52,196 nucleotides of DNA from Chlorogloea sp. CCALA 695. GTDB lineage: Bacteria; Cyanobacteriota; Cyanobacteriia; Cyanobacteriales; Chroococcidiopsidaceae. Shown here in pieces: positions 1 through 8,478 of this stretch (the stretch's first letter is position 1; each line of letters begins with the position of its first letter). Below the pieces are notes generated by a model. The model did no database searches. It was not told where the DNA came from and saw only the letters and a program-made list of their open reading frames with translations. The stretch spans positions 1-52,196 of the forward strand of contig NZ_PVWN01000027.1 in NCBI RefSeq assembly GCF_003003885.1, given 5' to 3'. A program made the position numbers and the translations under genes.

Positions 1-2
1 CT

Positions 3-122
3 TTTGAAACCTTGGATGATTTAGAGGAGGTTTTATTTCACCGATGCCAATCTCTACTTCAGCAGCAAGATTTGATTCAAGGACTAACTGGTTTTCATTG
101 GTGGACTAGAATTGGAGCTTAA
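3..122 (+). pseudogene. C-terminal tail of an IS630-like transposase (cut by the window edge)
   Basis: An open frame enters from the left edge and stops at 120-122, giving 39 residues that end in GLTGFHWWTRIGA. A helical LEEVLF stretch followed by a Q-rich QQQDLI and a terminal HWW motif is what I associate with the C-terminus of cyanobacterial IS630/Tc1-type DDE transposases. No catalytic residue is visible because only the tail is present, so I cannot tell whether the full gene, which lies outside the window, is intact. The assignment rests on pattern recognition of a short piece. Confidence 0.55.
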
Positions 123-582
123 CTATAAGTCATTTAACGGACTTGATATTACTTACCCTCCACAGGTTTTGCTATGACTTGCGCCACGCACTTACTGCTA
201 CAACCCATCATTGAGTTGACCTGGCAGCCTCCCCACTTCCTGAGGCGGTTTGATTTTTCTATGTACAACACTTCATGGATTTACTCTATAGATACCAGCG
301 AGAAGTATTCCTTTATCAATTCTGATGTTTCTACGGCAAGTATATAACTACTACTTTGAAGTTAGCCCTTATGTTCCATACAGTTGAGAGGTCACCGACC
401 TTGTATTAATTATAACATAGAATTAGCAACGTAATCATCCATCTATTCCCCCGTTTTGCTATTGCAAAACGGGGGAATAGATGTAATCGTCATTGCCCGC
501 CTTATATCCCGACGCTCATCTGAGTACAGATAGAGCGCGGGACTTACGGCGAAGAAGTTAAAAGCAGTTTTAAAAAACTACT
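123..582. other. Intergenic region with transposon-like remnants
   Basis: No convincing gene lies here. On the minus strand a short frame at about 200-275 reads PPQEVGRLPGQLNDGL and ends in a stop; it resembles the end of a degraded TnpB-like protein, but I am not sure. Around 490-560 is a GC-rich, partly self-complementary stretch. Together with the perfect hairpin at 440-483 this could be the end of an IS200/IS605-type element, whose ends carry hairpins. This is an inference only. Confidence 0.35.
440..483. repeat. 20-bp perfect inverted repeat with 4-nt loop
   Basis: Bases 440-459 are the exact reverse complement of 464-483, with loop TATT; the arms include CTATTCCCCCGTTTTGC. The stem lies about 100 bp downstream of the stop codon of the minus-strand di-haem peroxidase gene. 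It could act as a bidirectional terminator or be a subterminal hairpin of a transposon. There is no strong T-run next to it. Confidence 0.7.
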
Positions 583-2610
583 CTACGAATTACTTGCCAA
601 GAAATTAGTTAACGGTATACCACCATTACGCCCAACGGCGGGAATTTCTCGCATTTCTACCGTTGCTTTACCAGTGCTGTCTTTAGTAATAGCTGTTCCT
701 GTACCGGGATGCCCATTACTAACAAACAATTGGGGATGATCGAAGGGTGCTTTTTGGTAGCGGACGCGCTCGTCAGTTAATCCTTTCATAAAGGCAACAA
801 GGGCATCTTTTTCCTCATTACTCAATCCTAAATTCTCAATATCTGGATCGAGATTGTCAATATTCTGCTCGTGGAAGTCGCCACCACGATTATAAAAATC
901 AACTACTTGACGTAGAGTTAATTGTCCGCCGTTATGAAAGTAAGGGGCTGTAAGTTCTACATTTCTTAGTCCTGGAGTTTTAAAGGCTCCATCAGCCGCT
1001 ACACGCTCGTTAGGGCTTACTGGCGGTTCGAGGTTAGGATCGTTAAACTTTCCTTGTTGGGCTAGGCGTGACTCAGATAAAGGATTGCCAAAGGGATCTT
1101 TGTCACCTACTCCTAAATCTTCTTTAGTTGGTCTTACGCCGATGTTGTAAAAACCGTTGTCATAAACTGCAACTTCATTGTTGCCCATGACCATGCGCTC
1201 TAGTCTTTCTTTTTTAACATTTTTGACGGAAGCATTAGTAAATTCTGCGCCCCCATGACAGTTAATACACTTAGCCTTACCAACAAATAGCTCTTTTCCT
1301 CGCTTTTGTTGGCTAGTTAAAGCATTAGAATTGCCCTCTAAGTATTGGTCAATCGGTGCATCGTTGGAAACTAACGTTGATTCGTACATTTGTACCGCCA
1401 GTCCAAAAAATAAGGGAAAGTTGTACTCCATTAATGAAAACTGCGTAGCCGAATTAGGATCGGATGCTCCTACTAGCCCAGTAAACGTTGGTTTACCATT
1501 AGCATCAATAGTAATTATGCGATCACTATTCCACCACTGGGGTTTAAAAGCAGCTTGCACCAAGGTTTTATACTTCGATCTAACCCCTGGCATAGGGAAT
1601 TTGCTATAAGTACCTAGTACGCTGTCTTCTAGGTGTACTTTCTGCTTGTTCAAAGGAATCAAAGGCAGCATTTTTTTACCAAGTAAACTAAATGGTTTAC
1701 CTTTGTAAGACATTTCAACTTCACTTACAGGTGGCCCTACAGCTTGCGATGCAAGACTTGCATTATCTAAACTAATTTTTACTTCTTTTAAGTCTCCTAA
1801 AGCTTCGGCTTTAATAACTTTAGCGTTGACATCCCTAGAGCCGAAAGGATTAACACCGTTAAAATCATTTTGCGCTCTACCATCCCAAAAGTTACGGAAG
1901 TTAAAGACAGCATTAATTGCACTAGGCGAATTGCGTGCGGTGACTCGGAGTAAGTTTGTGTTGTCAACGTTGAATACTGGATCTATTACTGGAACGCCTA
2001 CTTCTTGGGCTTTACGGAGAAAAATGTTGGAAAACAAAAAGCCAAATACTCCTTGGGAGCCTGTAACATCGTTGCTATCAGCTATTACTTGTGACTTACG
2101 ATTGTTGATGTCTGCAAGTTTGTGAAAGGGGTAGTCGTTGGCTTTAAGTTGGTAATTTAGTCCGCCAGTATTAAATGTAGTGTCTGGGTTGGGACTACCA
2201 TCAGCATTTACTCGTAGCAACCCAGGACTGAGTTGATGTTTGGAACGGTTATCTGCTCCGGCGCTAAAGTGGCAACTGGCGCACGATTGAATGTTATCGC
2301 TCCCGGTTTGCATATCCCAAAATAGCGACTTTCCCAGTACCAAAGCTGCGGTTTTATCGTTAACAAATTCTGCCAGGTTTGATGGTTCGGGAATCGATAC
2401 AGTTTTTAGGGATGTTAAGGGCTGCGATGGGTCTACAGTAGGAACTTCTTGCGCTTGCAATGTTGATGACATACTTTGTCCCACGATCGCGGCGATCGCA
2501 AACAGCACCACAATCTTCAGTCTTTTCTTGAGTAAATTTGATACCTTTACTTTTAACCAGTCGAAGATTGAAGTACCTTTAGGAGGTCTTCTTTTTGTAT
2601 ATCTATTCAT
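583..2610 (-). CDS. Di-haem cytochrome c peroxidase / MauG-family protein
   Basis: The 675-residue protein has two CxxCH haem-binding motifs, CASCH (residues 110-114) and CINCH (448-452). It carries the family hallmarks of two cytochrome c domains: an early segment with GKSLFWD before the first haem site and a late TPGLRNVELTAPYFHNG segment, with a FNFRNFWDGRA motif in between. A hydrophobic stretch at about 31-46, after a basic N-terminus, looks like a signal anchor, placing the enzyme on the periplasmic side. Such enzymes reduce hydrogen peroxide using cytochrome c, or oxidise other substrates in the MauG manner; the substrate here is unknown. The ATG follows a good AGGAG site. The protein is longer than classic bacterial CcpA (about 330 residues) and belongs to the long cyanobacterial form. 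The gene stands alone. Confidence 0.85.
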   Translation of the reverse strand: MNRYTKRRPPKGTSIFDWLKVKVSNLLKKRLKIVVLFAIAAIVGQSMSSTLQAQEVPTVDPSQPLTSLKTVSIPEPSNLAEFVNDKTAALVLGKSLFWDMQTGSDNIQSCASCHFSAGADNRSKHQLSPGLLRVNADGSPNPDTTFNTGGLNYQLKANDYPFHKLADINNRKSQVIADSNDVTGSQGVFGFLFSNIFLRKAQEVGVPVIDPVFNVDNTNLLRVTARNSPSAINAVFNFRNFWDGRAQNDFNGVNPFGSRDVNAKVIKAEALGDLKEVKISLDNASLASQAVGPPVSEVEMSYKGKPFSLLGKKMLPLIPLNKQKVHLEDSVLGTYSKFPMPGVRSKYKTLVQAAFKPQWWNSDRIITIDANGKPTFTGLVGASDPNSATQFSLMEYNFPLFFGLAVQMYESTLVSNDAPIDQYLEGNSNALTSQQKRGKELFVGKAKCINCHGGAEFTNASVKNVKKERLERMVMGNNEVAVYDNGFYNIGVRPTKEDLGVGDKDPFGNPLSESRLAQQGKFNDPNLEPPVSPNERVAADGAFKTPGLRNVELTAPYFHNGGQLTLRQVVDFYNRGGDFHEQNIDNLDPDIENLGLSNEEKDALVAFMKGLTDERVRYQKAPFDHPQLFVSNGHPGTGTAITKDSTGKATVEMREIPAVGRNGGIPLTNFLASNS

Positions 2611-3242
2611 GGATTATTTCTACTCCTAGCTGATTGGCAGGGTTTTGTTACTTGTGCTGTTTTTTACTTACAACAGTTAAAAATCGTTTTGGGTGCAAAC
2701 CCTGATAAATCACTTTGAGCAGCAATTTACCAGGGTTTACATTTAATACGTAAAGATACGGAGGAAAATGTTTGTGTACTTGAAATTCCGCAGCGATCGC
2801 TATTTAACCTAAAACTAGGTTTAGCTAAGTTGTTTGTATAAATTTAACAGTAAATTTCTGATAGTTTCAGTAAAAACACTAGGCTAACAGACTGAATATA
2901 GCATCAACTTTTAGTGCTTGAAGGCGGTCTTTACGAAAACTTGTTACAAAAAACACATTTTATTTATTTAGTAAAATTTTTATCTTAGTCAATTCAAGGC
3001 TTATTTGAGCTAAGTAGCTTTAGGGCAAGCTTTTCTAGCTAAAATTGAGTGTTGGTATTACCAATAAAAATTTTAAATGCAGTAAAAATCTATACTTATC
3101 TTCAAATTATCTTTATTAATCTTACTTAGGAATCTCAGTATATTTTTTACTTAAAATCTAAGCCCCGCCAACAGTATTGATTAAAAGTTGGTGTGATTTT
3201 ATTAATTAAATATATATTTCTTCAGTGAACTTACATAGAAAC
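2611..3242. other. AT-rich intergenic region between divergent genes
   Basis: This region separates the minus-strand di-haem peroxidase from the plus-strand PEP-CTERM gene. It is AT-rich with stops in all frames and a GCGATCGC site near 2793. It should contain the peroxidase promoter, but I see no confident -35/-10 pair, and no gene or RNA I can name. Confidence 0.4.
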
Positions 3243-3345
3243 AGTGGCGGAACAATATAGTCCGTGCCAAGCTGCTAAACAGGTGAGAGTCAAAGGCACA
3301 AGCCCAATAATTTCCGCACTTTCAAAGTAATTAATAATACTTTGA
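3243..3345 (+). ncRNA. Candidate structured leader RNA of the PEP-CTERM gene
   Basis: An outer stem pairs 3243-3252 (AGTGGCGGAA) with 3312-3320 (TTCCGCACT), nine base pairs with one bulged G. Inside it GTGCC (3264-3268) pairs with GGCAC (3295-3299), enclosing a loop with AAACAGGTGAGAGTC. A second hairpin follows at once: TCAAAGTA (3322-3329) with TACTTTGA (3338-3345). The arrangement lies 63 nt ahead of the ATG at 3408, as a cis-acting leader would. It does not fit the cyclic-di-GMP, cobalamin, TPP or glycine riboswitch consensus as I know them. The function is unknown, and pairing by eye is the only evidence. Confidence 0.35.
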
Positions 3346-3407
3346 GCTTTGCGCAACACCAACTATTTTGTATCCAACATACACCTAAAAATTAGGGGAA
3401 CTTTTGT

Positions 3408-4196
3408 ATGCTTACTTTTAAATCTGTCCAAAATTCAGCAGTAGCAAGTGCTATTGGTTTGCTAAGTCTACTCAATGCTCATAGTTCGCAAGCGGCGGTT
3501 ATCAACGGTGATTTTGAAGATGGGTTTAGGGGGTACACCACTATAGGGGATACCTTTGTTAATACAGACTCTTTTAAGAGTAACTTGGGTGAAGGAGCCA
3601 CAGCAGTAATGTCGAACACCCCAGGAGCCGAAGTTGATTTTACTTTTTCTGGTAATCCTTCCGTAGCTACTGCCAACCTAGAGATATTTTTAGGATTAAC
3701 TATAGGCAGTTTAAATGCGATCGCAACCAGTAACGTAATTGAGGGTTCAGCGATTAAACAAACCTTTTACGGCAATGCCAACGACATTTTATCCTTTGAT
3801 TTCCAGTTTCTTACTGATGAAGATGTGTCTTCAGATTTTAACAGTCCACGTTTAGGGTTTAACGATTTTTCCTTCTATACATTGCAATTTAGCAACTCGC
3901 CATCCAACATATTTCAATTAGCTGACACATTTTCTAATTTCAACGATTCTCGTACACCTTTTATCTCTGAAACTAATGCTCAAAACCGCTCCTTTTCTCT
4001 GGCGGAAACTGGATATTATACAATTGGGTTTGGCGTTGTAGATGTAGGTGACGAAAGTTTTGACTCTAGCTTGTTAGTTGATAATGTAGGACTTGTATCT
4101 AGTGAACCCGTCCCAGAACCCGCAAGCCTCTTAGGTTTAACCGCTTTTAGCTTCGGTGCATTTATGAAGCGCCGCCACTGGAAAAAGGCTAAATAG
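3408..4196 (+). CDS. PEP-CTERM sorting-domain protein
   Basis: This 262-residue exported protein has an N-terminal signal peptide (hydrophobic AIGLLSLLNAHSSQA, cleavage probable near residue 30). Its C-terminal sorting signal has VPEPASLLGL, a hydrophobic segment and the basic tail MKRRHWKKAK. PEP-CTERM proteins are exported by Sec, then cleaved by an exosortase and released or anchored at the surface. The mature part begins VINGDFEDGF and is rich in Asn, Ser, Phe and Asp, suggesting a beta-sandwich of the carbohydrate-binding type, but I recognise no specific domain. The start codon follows TAGGGGAAC, a usable ribosome binding site. The gene is solitary and may be controlled by the structured leader at 3243-3345. 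Confidence 0.8.
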   Translation: MLTFKSVQNSAVASAIGLLSLLNAHSSQAAVINGDFEDGFRGYTTIGDTFVNTDSFKSNLGEGATAVMSNTPGAEVDFTFSGNPSVATANLEIFLGLTIGSLNAIATSNVIEGSAIKQTFYGNANDILSFDFQFLTDEDVSSDFNSPRLGFNDFSFYTLQFSNSPSNIFQLADTFSNFNDSRTPFISETNAQNRSFSLAETGYYTIGFGVVDVGDESFDSSLLVDNVGLVSSEPVPEPASLLGLTAFSFGAFMKRRHWKKAK

Positions 4197-4332
4197 CAAG
4201 ACGCAAAATACAGCCAGGGCGATCGCATTTATCAAAAAATCATCACTCTTGCGGCTATGGAGGGAAATCTACAATTTTTTTCTTCAATCTCAAAAGTAAT
4301 CGCCACAAATTAATACCTACACCCTACCAAAA

Positions 4333-5982
4333 TTACTTGCTGCTTGGTTTTAAAGCTAATAACATTTCAAACTGGCTAGTAGAAGCGTTAGGACTACTAT
4401 TGCTCATGCTCACACCACGAATAGAGGCTAAAATAGCTTGGGTTTCTGGGGGGATAGTACCCGGCTGGGCGTTAGCGTTTATTAGTGCTACCGTCTTATC
4501 CATATCTAAATAAAAGTATCCAGCATTCGATTTAGGCAAAGAACTTATAGCCGCCTTAAAAGTATCGCTGTTAGTTAATAATTGACTTGGTTTAGTTGCG
4601 ACGATATCAGCGATGGGCCCGCCAAAAGCAATAAACACTGTGTCTTTATCTAACCATCCATGCCCTAATAATGCCCCTTGACCAGGAATTTGCCATTCCG
4701 TTACTGCCGTAGCCCCAATATTTCGAGGTGCTACGCCCACAAAAGAGCTTTTAGCAATGCCATCTAATTTACTTAAAGTAGCTTCGGCGGCGGGACGATT
4801 TGTTGTATCAATTACTAACGCGCCCCCAAATCCAATCGGTGCGAGTAGTCCTTGTTTAGAAGCAATTGCCGCAAAAGCAAATTCGCCATCCATCCAGCCA
4901 AAAACATCTTTGTCTAAGTCTAAGTTGTAGTTTTGCAGTTGGACTCTAGCTAAATCTAAGCCTAAACTTACTTGGGGAATATTTTTTGCTTGTTTGCTAA
5001 AAGCCGTCCAACTTTTGCCAATTCCCGCCCCAGTAATCAAAGCAATAGTTTCGGCGGGTAATATTTCTACTAATTTGCCTGAAGATGCTTGATATTGATT
5101 TTTTATTAGTTGCTCATCAACATCAGCGAGGGCTTTTAGTCGCAACCCATCGTTATCTACCCCTATCCCGGCAATTACAGATTTGATTTGTTTTAACTGC
5201 GCCAAAGTTTCGGGGGGAATTTGGGAAGCATTGGGGCTACTTGCAATTAGTTGTTCTACTACAGTGCCATAATCGGGAAGATAAATTTGCGCGATCGGGT
5301 TACTTAAATCTATACCTTTTGCTAACAGGCTATTTGCACCTTCTTTAGTAGCAAAAGATGGTTCGCCCTTAAAAGTATCAATGGCTTTTTGTACGCCAAT
5401 TTTTTCTGGAGCAACTACTACATATTCGTTGTTTAGGACGCTGCTGTAAACTGGGTTGCTTTGAAGATCAATACTTTCAGTAATCTTTTGTCCTTTGTAG
5501 TCGGTTTCAGTATTTTTAACGTTTTGGCGCGCTTTTAGCTTATTTGCAAAATTTAAGGCACTTACTTTGTCTTTGATTTTTACAACCATCAGCACGTTAA
5601 AGGATTCTGGAGTAGTCTGAGTTTGCTTAGTTGAATTTGGGGGCAAAACTGCAATCATTACCCCACCAACCCAAGGTTTTAAGTCTTTTTCGTAATCGAT
5701 ATTAGATTTAGCTAAAGTTTGGTTGTCAAAGTCTTGTAAGCCTTGGTTTACTAAGTTTCGGGCTTCAGAAGTCCCAAACTTTTGCAATTGCTCCCATGCT
5801 TGAGAATTGGGAGAGATAAAACTTGCAATCAGTGCTTCATCAGGGATAATTTTGGCACTAGCCAGAGGAGTTGTGCTGTCTCCAACCCCGCCGCGAAAAT
5901 AAACGTAAGCACCTACGCCACTGGCAACGACTACCGCCGTAGCTAGTAGTGGAAATAAAAGATTAGATTTTTTTGCGGACAT
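4333..5982 (-). CDS. DUF3352-like membrane-anchored protein
   Basis: A 549-residue protein that starts MSAKKSNLLF with a single N-terminal membrane anchor (about residues 6-28) and a large extracytoplasmic part. The mature region opens with IIPDEALIASFISPN, typical of the cyanobacterial DUF3352 family, where this pattern marks an envelope protein of unknown function. Later parts contain repeated amphipathic alpha/beta units such as KDLKPWVGGVMIAVLP and DVFGWMDGEFAFAA. An in-frame TTG at 5994 would add four residues; I prefer the ATG at 5982, although neither has a clear Shine-Dalgarno site. It is followed on the same strand only by short intergenic DNA. No catalytic motif is visible. Confidence 0.75.
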   Translation of the reverse strand: MSAKKSNLLFPLLATAVVVASGVGAYVYFRGGVGDSTTPLASAKIIPDEALIASFISPNSQAWEQLQKFGTSEARNLVNQGLQDFDNQTLAKSNIDYEKDLKPWVGGVMIAVLPPNSTKQTQTTPESFNVLMVVKIKDKVSALNFANKLKARQNVKNTETDYKGQKITESIDLQSNPVYSSVLNNEYVVVAPEKIGVQKAIDTFKGEPSFATKEGANSLLAKGIDLSNPIAQIYLPDYGTVVEQLIASSPNASQIPPETLAQLKQIKSVIAGIGVDNDGLRLKALADVDEQLIKNQYQASSGKLVEILPAETIALITGAGIGKSWTAFSKQAKNIPQVSLGLDLARVQLQNYNLDLDKDVFGWMDGEFAFAAIASKQGLLAPIGFGGALVIDTTNRPAAEATLSKLDGIAKSSFVGVAPRNIGATAVTEWQIPGQGALLGHGWLDKDTVFIAFGGPIADIVATKPSQLLTNSDTFKAAISSLPKSNAGYFYLDMDKTVALINANAQPGTIPPETQAILASIRGVSMSNSSPNASTSQFEMLLALKPSSK

Positions 5983-6211
5983 TTTATTAACCAATTAAAG
6001 TAGTGACTACGTGACTATATCTTTACTTCACAAGCATTAGCAAAAAATCCGCAAACCTTAGATTATTAATCATGTATTATAGCGATCGCATTAATAGTAC
6101 AACTTTTCTTTTTGCTCTTAGCACGGTTTAATCAAGGAACAAAAATTAATTTAAGGTCAGCAACTCCAATCAATGCAATAAATCTTTGAGCAGAAAGCTT
6201 ATCTAGGTTAG

Positions 6212-6403
6212 TTAAAATTGGGCTGTAGCTTTTTTGTATTCTTGAATTAATAGCTGACAATTTTTAGAGGCGGCTACAGCTTGAGCCATAAATTGTTGCC
6301 CTTGAGAAAACTTTTGCTCCTTGAAAGCTGTGGTGGCTTTTTGACTAAGTTCCGCAGCTTGAGCAGATAATAATTTAATTTGAATTTTAGGATGATTCAT
6401 CAA
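6212..6403 (-). CDS. Small helical hypothetical protein
   Basis: The 63-residue product, MMNHPKIQIKLLSAQAAELS onward, is rich in Ala, Gln and Lys. It looks like two amphipathic helices joined by a short turn (KEQKFSQGQQF), a helix-turn-helix hairpin of the kind seen in TPR or four-helix proteins. There is no signal peptide or membrane segment. I do not recognise a family. Codon use resembles its neighbours, which supports it being real. A second small ORF (6442-6567) lies just upstream on the same strand. Confidence 0.5.
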   Translation of the reverse strand: MMNHPKIQIKLLSAQAAELSQKATTAFKEQKFSQGQQFMAQAVAASKNCQLLIQEYKKATAQF

Positions 6404-6441
6404 CTAGCCTCGGCGATTAAAAATCCTAAATTTTCAGCTAC

Positions 6442-6567
6442 TTAATAAAATTTATCAGCCTGACTTTGAAGCAAACTAGCATCTTCATAGTTATCATCAA
6501 TAATAGCTCGATCTGCCTCAGCATAAAGAGCGGCAACAATTTCTTGAAAAGCAAGGTAAGTTCGCAC
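6442..6567 (-). CDS. Possible very small protein or gene remnant
   Basis: A 41-residue open frame with a GTG start and TAA stop encodes VRTYLAFQEIVAALYAEADR followed by AIIDDNYEDASLLQSQADKFY. The composition is protein-like and helical, and it ends 38 nt before the next small gene on the same strand. In frame upstream a TAG follows shortly before the GTG, and there is no clear ribosome binding site, so it may be the tail of a decayed gene rather than a functional one. Confidence 0.3.
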   Translation of the reverse strand: MRTYLAFQEIVAALYAEADRAIIDDNYEDASLLQSQADKFY

Positions 6568-6615
6568 TTTGGGCTAATCTTGTTCGTGTCTCGATAGTAT
6601 TACCTGATTAATAAA

Positions 6616-7404
6616 TCAAACCCAACCGCGCAAGCGATAGATAATTAACCCCACGTACTCTTTTAAAGCGCGAGTAAAATTATGCAAAGAGCCGCTATCA
6701 GGCAGTAAAGTCAGTAACTTAGCTTCAAAACTACTTTGAATTTCTTGAAATTCGTTCGTGCTAACCAGAAAATCAGTAGGCGCAGCGATCGCCTTAATTT
6801 GTTGACGCTTAAATATTGCCAAACTGCGCGGCATATGCATTGCCGAAGTTACAAGTAAAATATTTTTAATTCCCCGCGTTTGGAGTATTTGTTTGACGTT
6901 TACTGCATTATCGTGAGTATTGTAAGAATTGGATTCTTCAATAATCGCACTACTCGGAACTCCCACTTGGGTTAAAATCTCCGCCATATCCTTTGATTCT
7001 GGGGAACCACTACCCCGCCACGCAATGCGCCCACCACTAACAATAATTATTGGTGCTAAACCTTGCTTGTATAGCTCTGCGCCATAAAGAACGCGATCGC
7101 CTTCTTCACTTAAATCTACTCCTGGACGGGGGAAAAACTGCGATCTTGTCGAGCCACCCAACACAACAATCGCCTCGGCTTGGGGGATGTAATTGGGGGT
7201 ATTTTGCCATTCTAAAGAGCGCATTAACAACAAAGCAACCCAACTATTACTTGTTACTAGCAAGATAACCAAAGCTGAGGCGATGGGAATTGCTGCAAAG
7301 CGCGGCTTTTTCCACAACATTACCAATGCTACTACTAGCAAAATACACGACAGCCCCAAAGGATAAATAAATAAAGGCAGTAGTTTAGATAGAAATAGAA
7401 ACAT
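6616..7404 (-). CDS. YdcF/ElyC/SanA family (DUF218) membrane protein
   Basis: This 262-residue protein has two N-terminal membrane helices (about 7-30 and 35-57) followed by a DUF218 domain. The domain shows the family pattern: AEAIVVLGGS, RVLYGAELYKQG, IIVSGGR, a DMAEILTQVGVP acidic turn, EESNSYNTHDNA and LLVTSAMHMPRSL. ElyC/SanA members act in envelope and peptidoglycan homeostasis in enterobacteria; the chemistry of the family is uncertain. It lies on the minus strand with the WecG-type glycosyltransferase 161 bp upstream, so an envelope polysaccharide context is plausible. The start ATG is well placed before the first hydrophobic helix. Confidence 0.85.
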   Translation of the reverse strand: MFLFLSKLLPLFIYPLGLSCILLVVALVMLWKKPRFAAIPIASALVILLVTSNSWVALLLMRSLEWQNTPNYIPQAEAIVVLGGSTRSQFFPRPGVDLSEEGDRVLYGAELYKQGLAPIIIVSGGRIAWRGSGSPESKDMAEILTQVGVPSSAIIEESNSYNTHDNAVNVKQILQTRGIKNILLVTSAMHMPRSLAIFKRQQIKAIAAPTDFLVSTNEFQEIQSSFEAKLLTLLPDSGSLHNFTRALKEYVGLIIYRLRGWV

Positions 7405-7565
7405 TGGTAATATTGAATTGATTAGTACAAGCTACTTTTAGGTAGAACTTGTCATTAAGTAAAAAACCTTTATTAAAAATGCCGCAGATAACATCTTTAG
7501 CTGCTAGAATCACAGGCTATTTTTTAAATGTGGTTAAATCCCAGTAATGGATTAGCTACGCAGAC

Positions 7566-8345
7566 TTATTTCGGCGGCGCTTCATTTACAGGCAATGATG
7601 CGCTCAAAGGATTCGTTTGAGTAAACCTTTGTACTATTGCTTTATAAACAAATACTGGTAAAGCCAGCATTCTTCGCCAGCGCCAAGGCTCTTGATACAA
7701 CCTGTACAGCCATTCTAAGTGGTTGTTTGCCATGATTGCTGGCGCTCTAAATTTGATCCCCGACCATATATCTAAACTGCCACCTATACCAATCCAAGTA
7801 GCTTGAGGACACAGGGAACGATTTTCGGCAATCCATAATTCTTGACGCGGTACTCCCAATCCTACAAAAATTAATTGTGGTTGCAGGGCAATTAGACTTT
7901 TTTGTAATTCCTCTATCTCTGCGCCACTAATAAAGCCGTGTTGAGTCCCGACAATGTTAATAGCCTTGTGTTGAGTCCTAATTGCTTGAGCGGCGGCTTC
8001 GGCAACTCTTGGAGCGCCACCATAGAAGAAAACTCGCTCCTTACCTTGTCCTGCTTTTTTTAGTAAGGCTTCTGCTAGTTCAATTCCAGGCAATCGGCGA
8101 ATTTTTTTTCCATACAATCGGAGATAAAAAACTATCCCTGAACCGTCAGGAATTGTCAAATCTGCTTGCTTAATGATCGCTCTTAAAATCTCATCAGTTT
8201 CGCAAAGCATTGTCATTTCAGCATTGAGCGTCACTACATGAGTGCCAATACCTGATTGCAGGCGAGTTGTAAGCCAGCCGACATAATCATTCATTAAATG
8301 AATCGGTAGCCCCAGTATCGAAAATTTCTGAGGTGCTTCAACCAT
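7566..8345 (-). CDS. WecG/TagA/CpsF family glycosyltransferase
   Basis: The 259-residue protein matches GT26 throughout: VTLNAEMTMLCETDEILRAI, LTIPDGSGIVFYLRLYG, RLPGIELAEALLKKA, VFFYGGAPRVAEAAA, QLIFVGLGVPRQELWI and WIGIGGSLDIWSG. Members transfer N-acetylmannosamine-type sugars from UDP-donors to lipid-linked acceptors in the synthesis of surface polysaccharide, acting at the inner face of the membrane. The conserved Asp of the IPDG motif and the GVPRQE signature are present, and length is normal for the family. It is divergent from the histidine kinase at 8479. The exact sugar and polymer cannot be told from sequence. Confidence 0.9.
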   Translation of the reverse strand: MVEAPQKFSILGLPIHLMNDYVGWLTTRLQSGIGTHVVTLNAEMTMLCETDEILRAIIKQADLTIPDGSGIVFYLRLYGKKIRRLPGIELAEALLKKAGQGKERVFFYGGAPRVAEAAAQAIRTQHKAINIVGTQHGFISGAEIEELQKSLIALQPQLIFVGLGVPRQELWIAENRSLCPQATWIGIGGSLDIWSGIKFRAPAIMANNHLEWLYRLYQEPWRWRRMLALPVFVYKAIVQRFTQTNPLSASLPVNEAPPK

Positions 8346-8478
8346 AATTAATTTATAGCTAACCTTAAATTACACAGTTATCAACGGGTTAGCCCAAACT
8401 AATATTATCCTAATCCGAGTAGGTTAGTTAGTTGGGCATTCTTGACGTTATCGCATTTTTGGAAAAAATACTGGCAAA

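Noticed and set aside
3243-3345. Cyclic-di-GMP or cobalamin riboswitch
   Set aside because: The key consensus boxes of these classes are missing; only GGTGAGAGTC recalls the cobalamin core, which is not enough.
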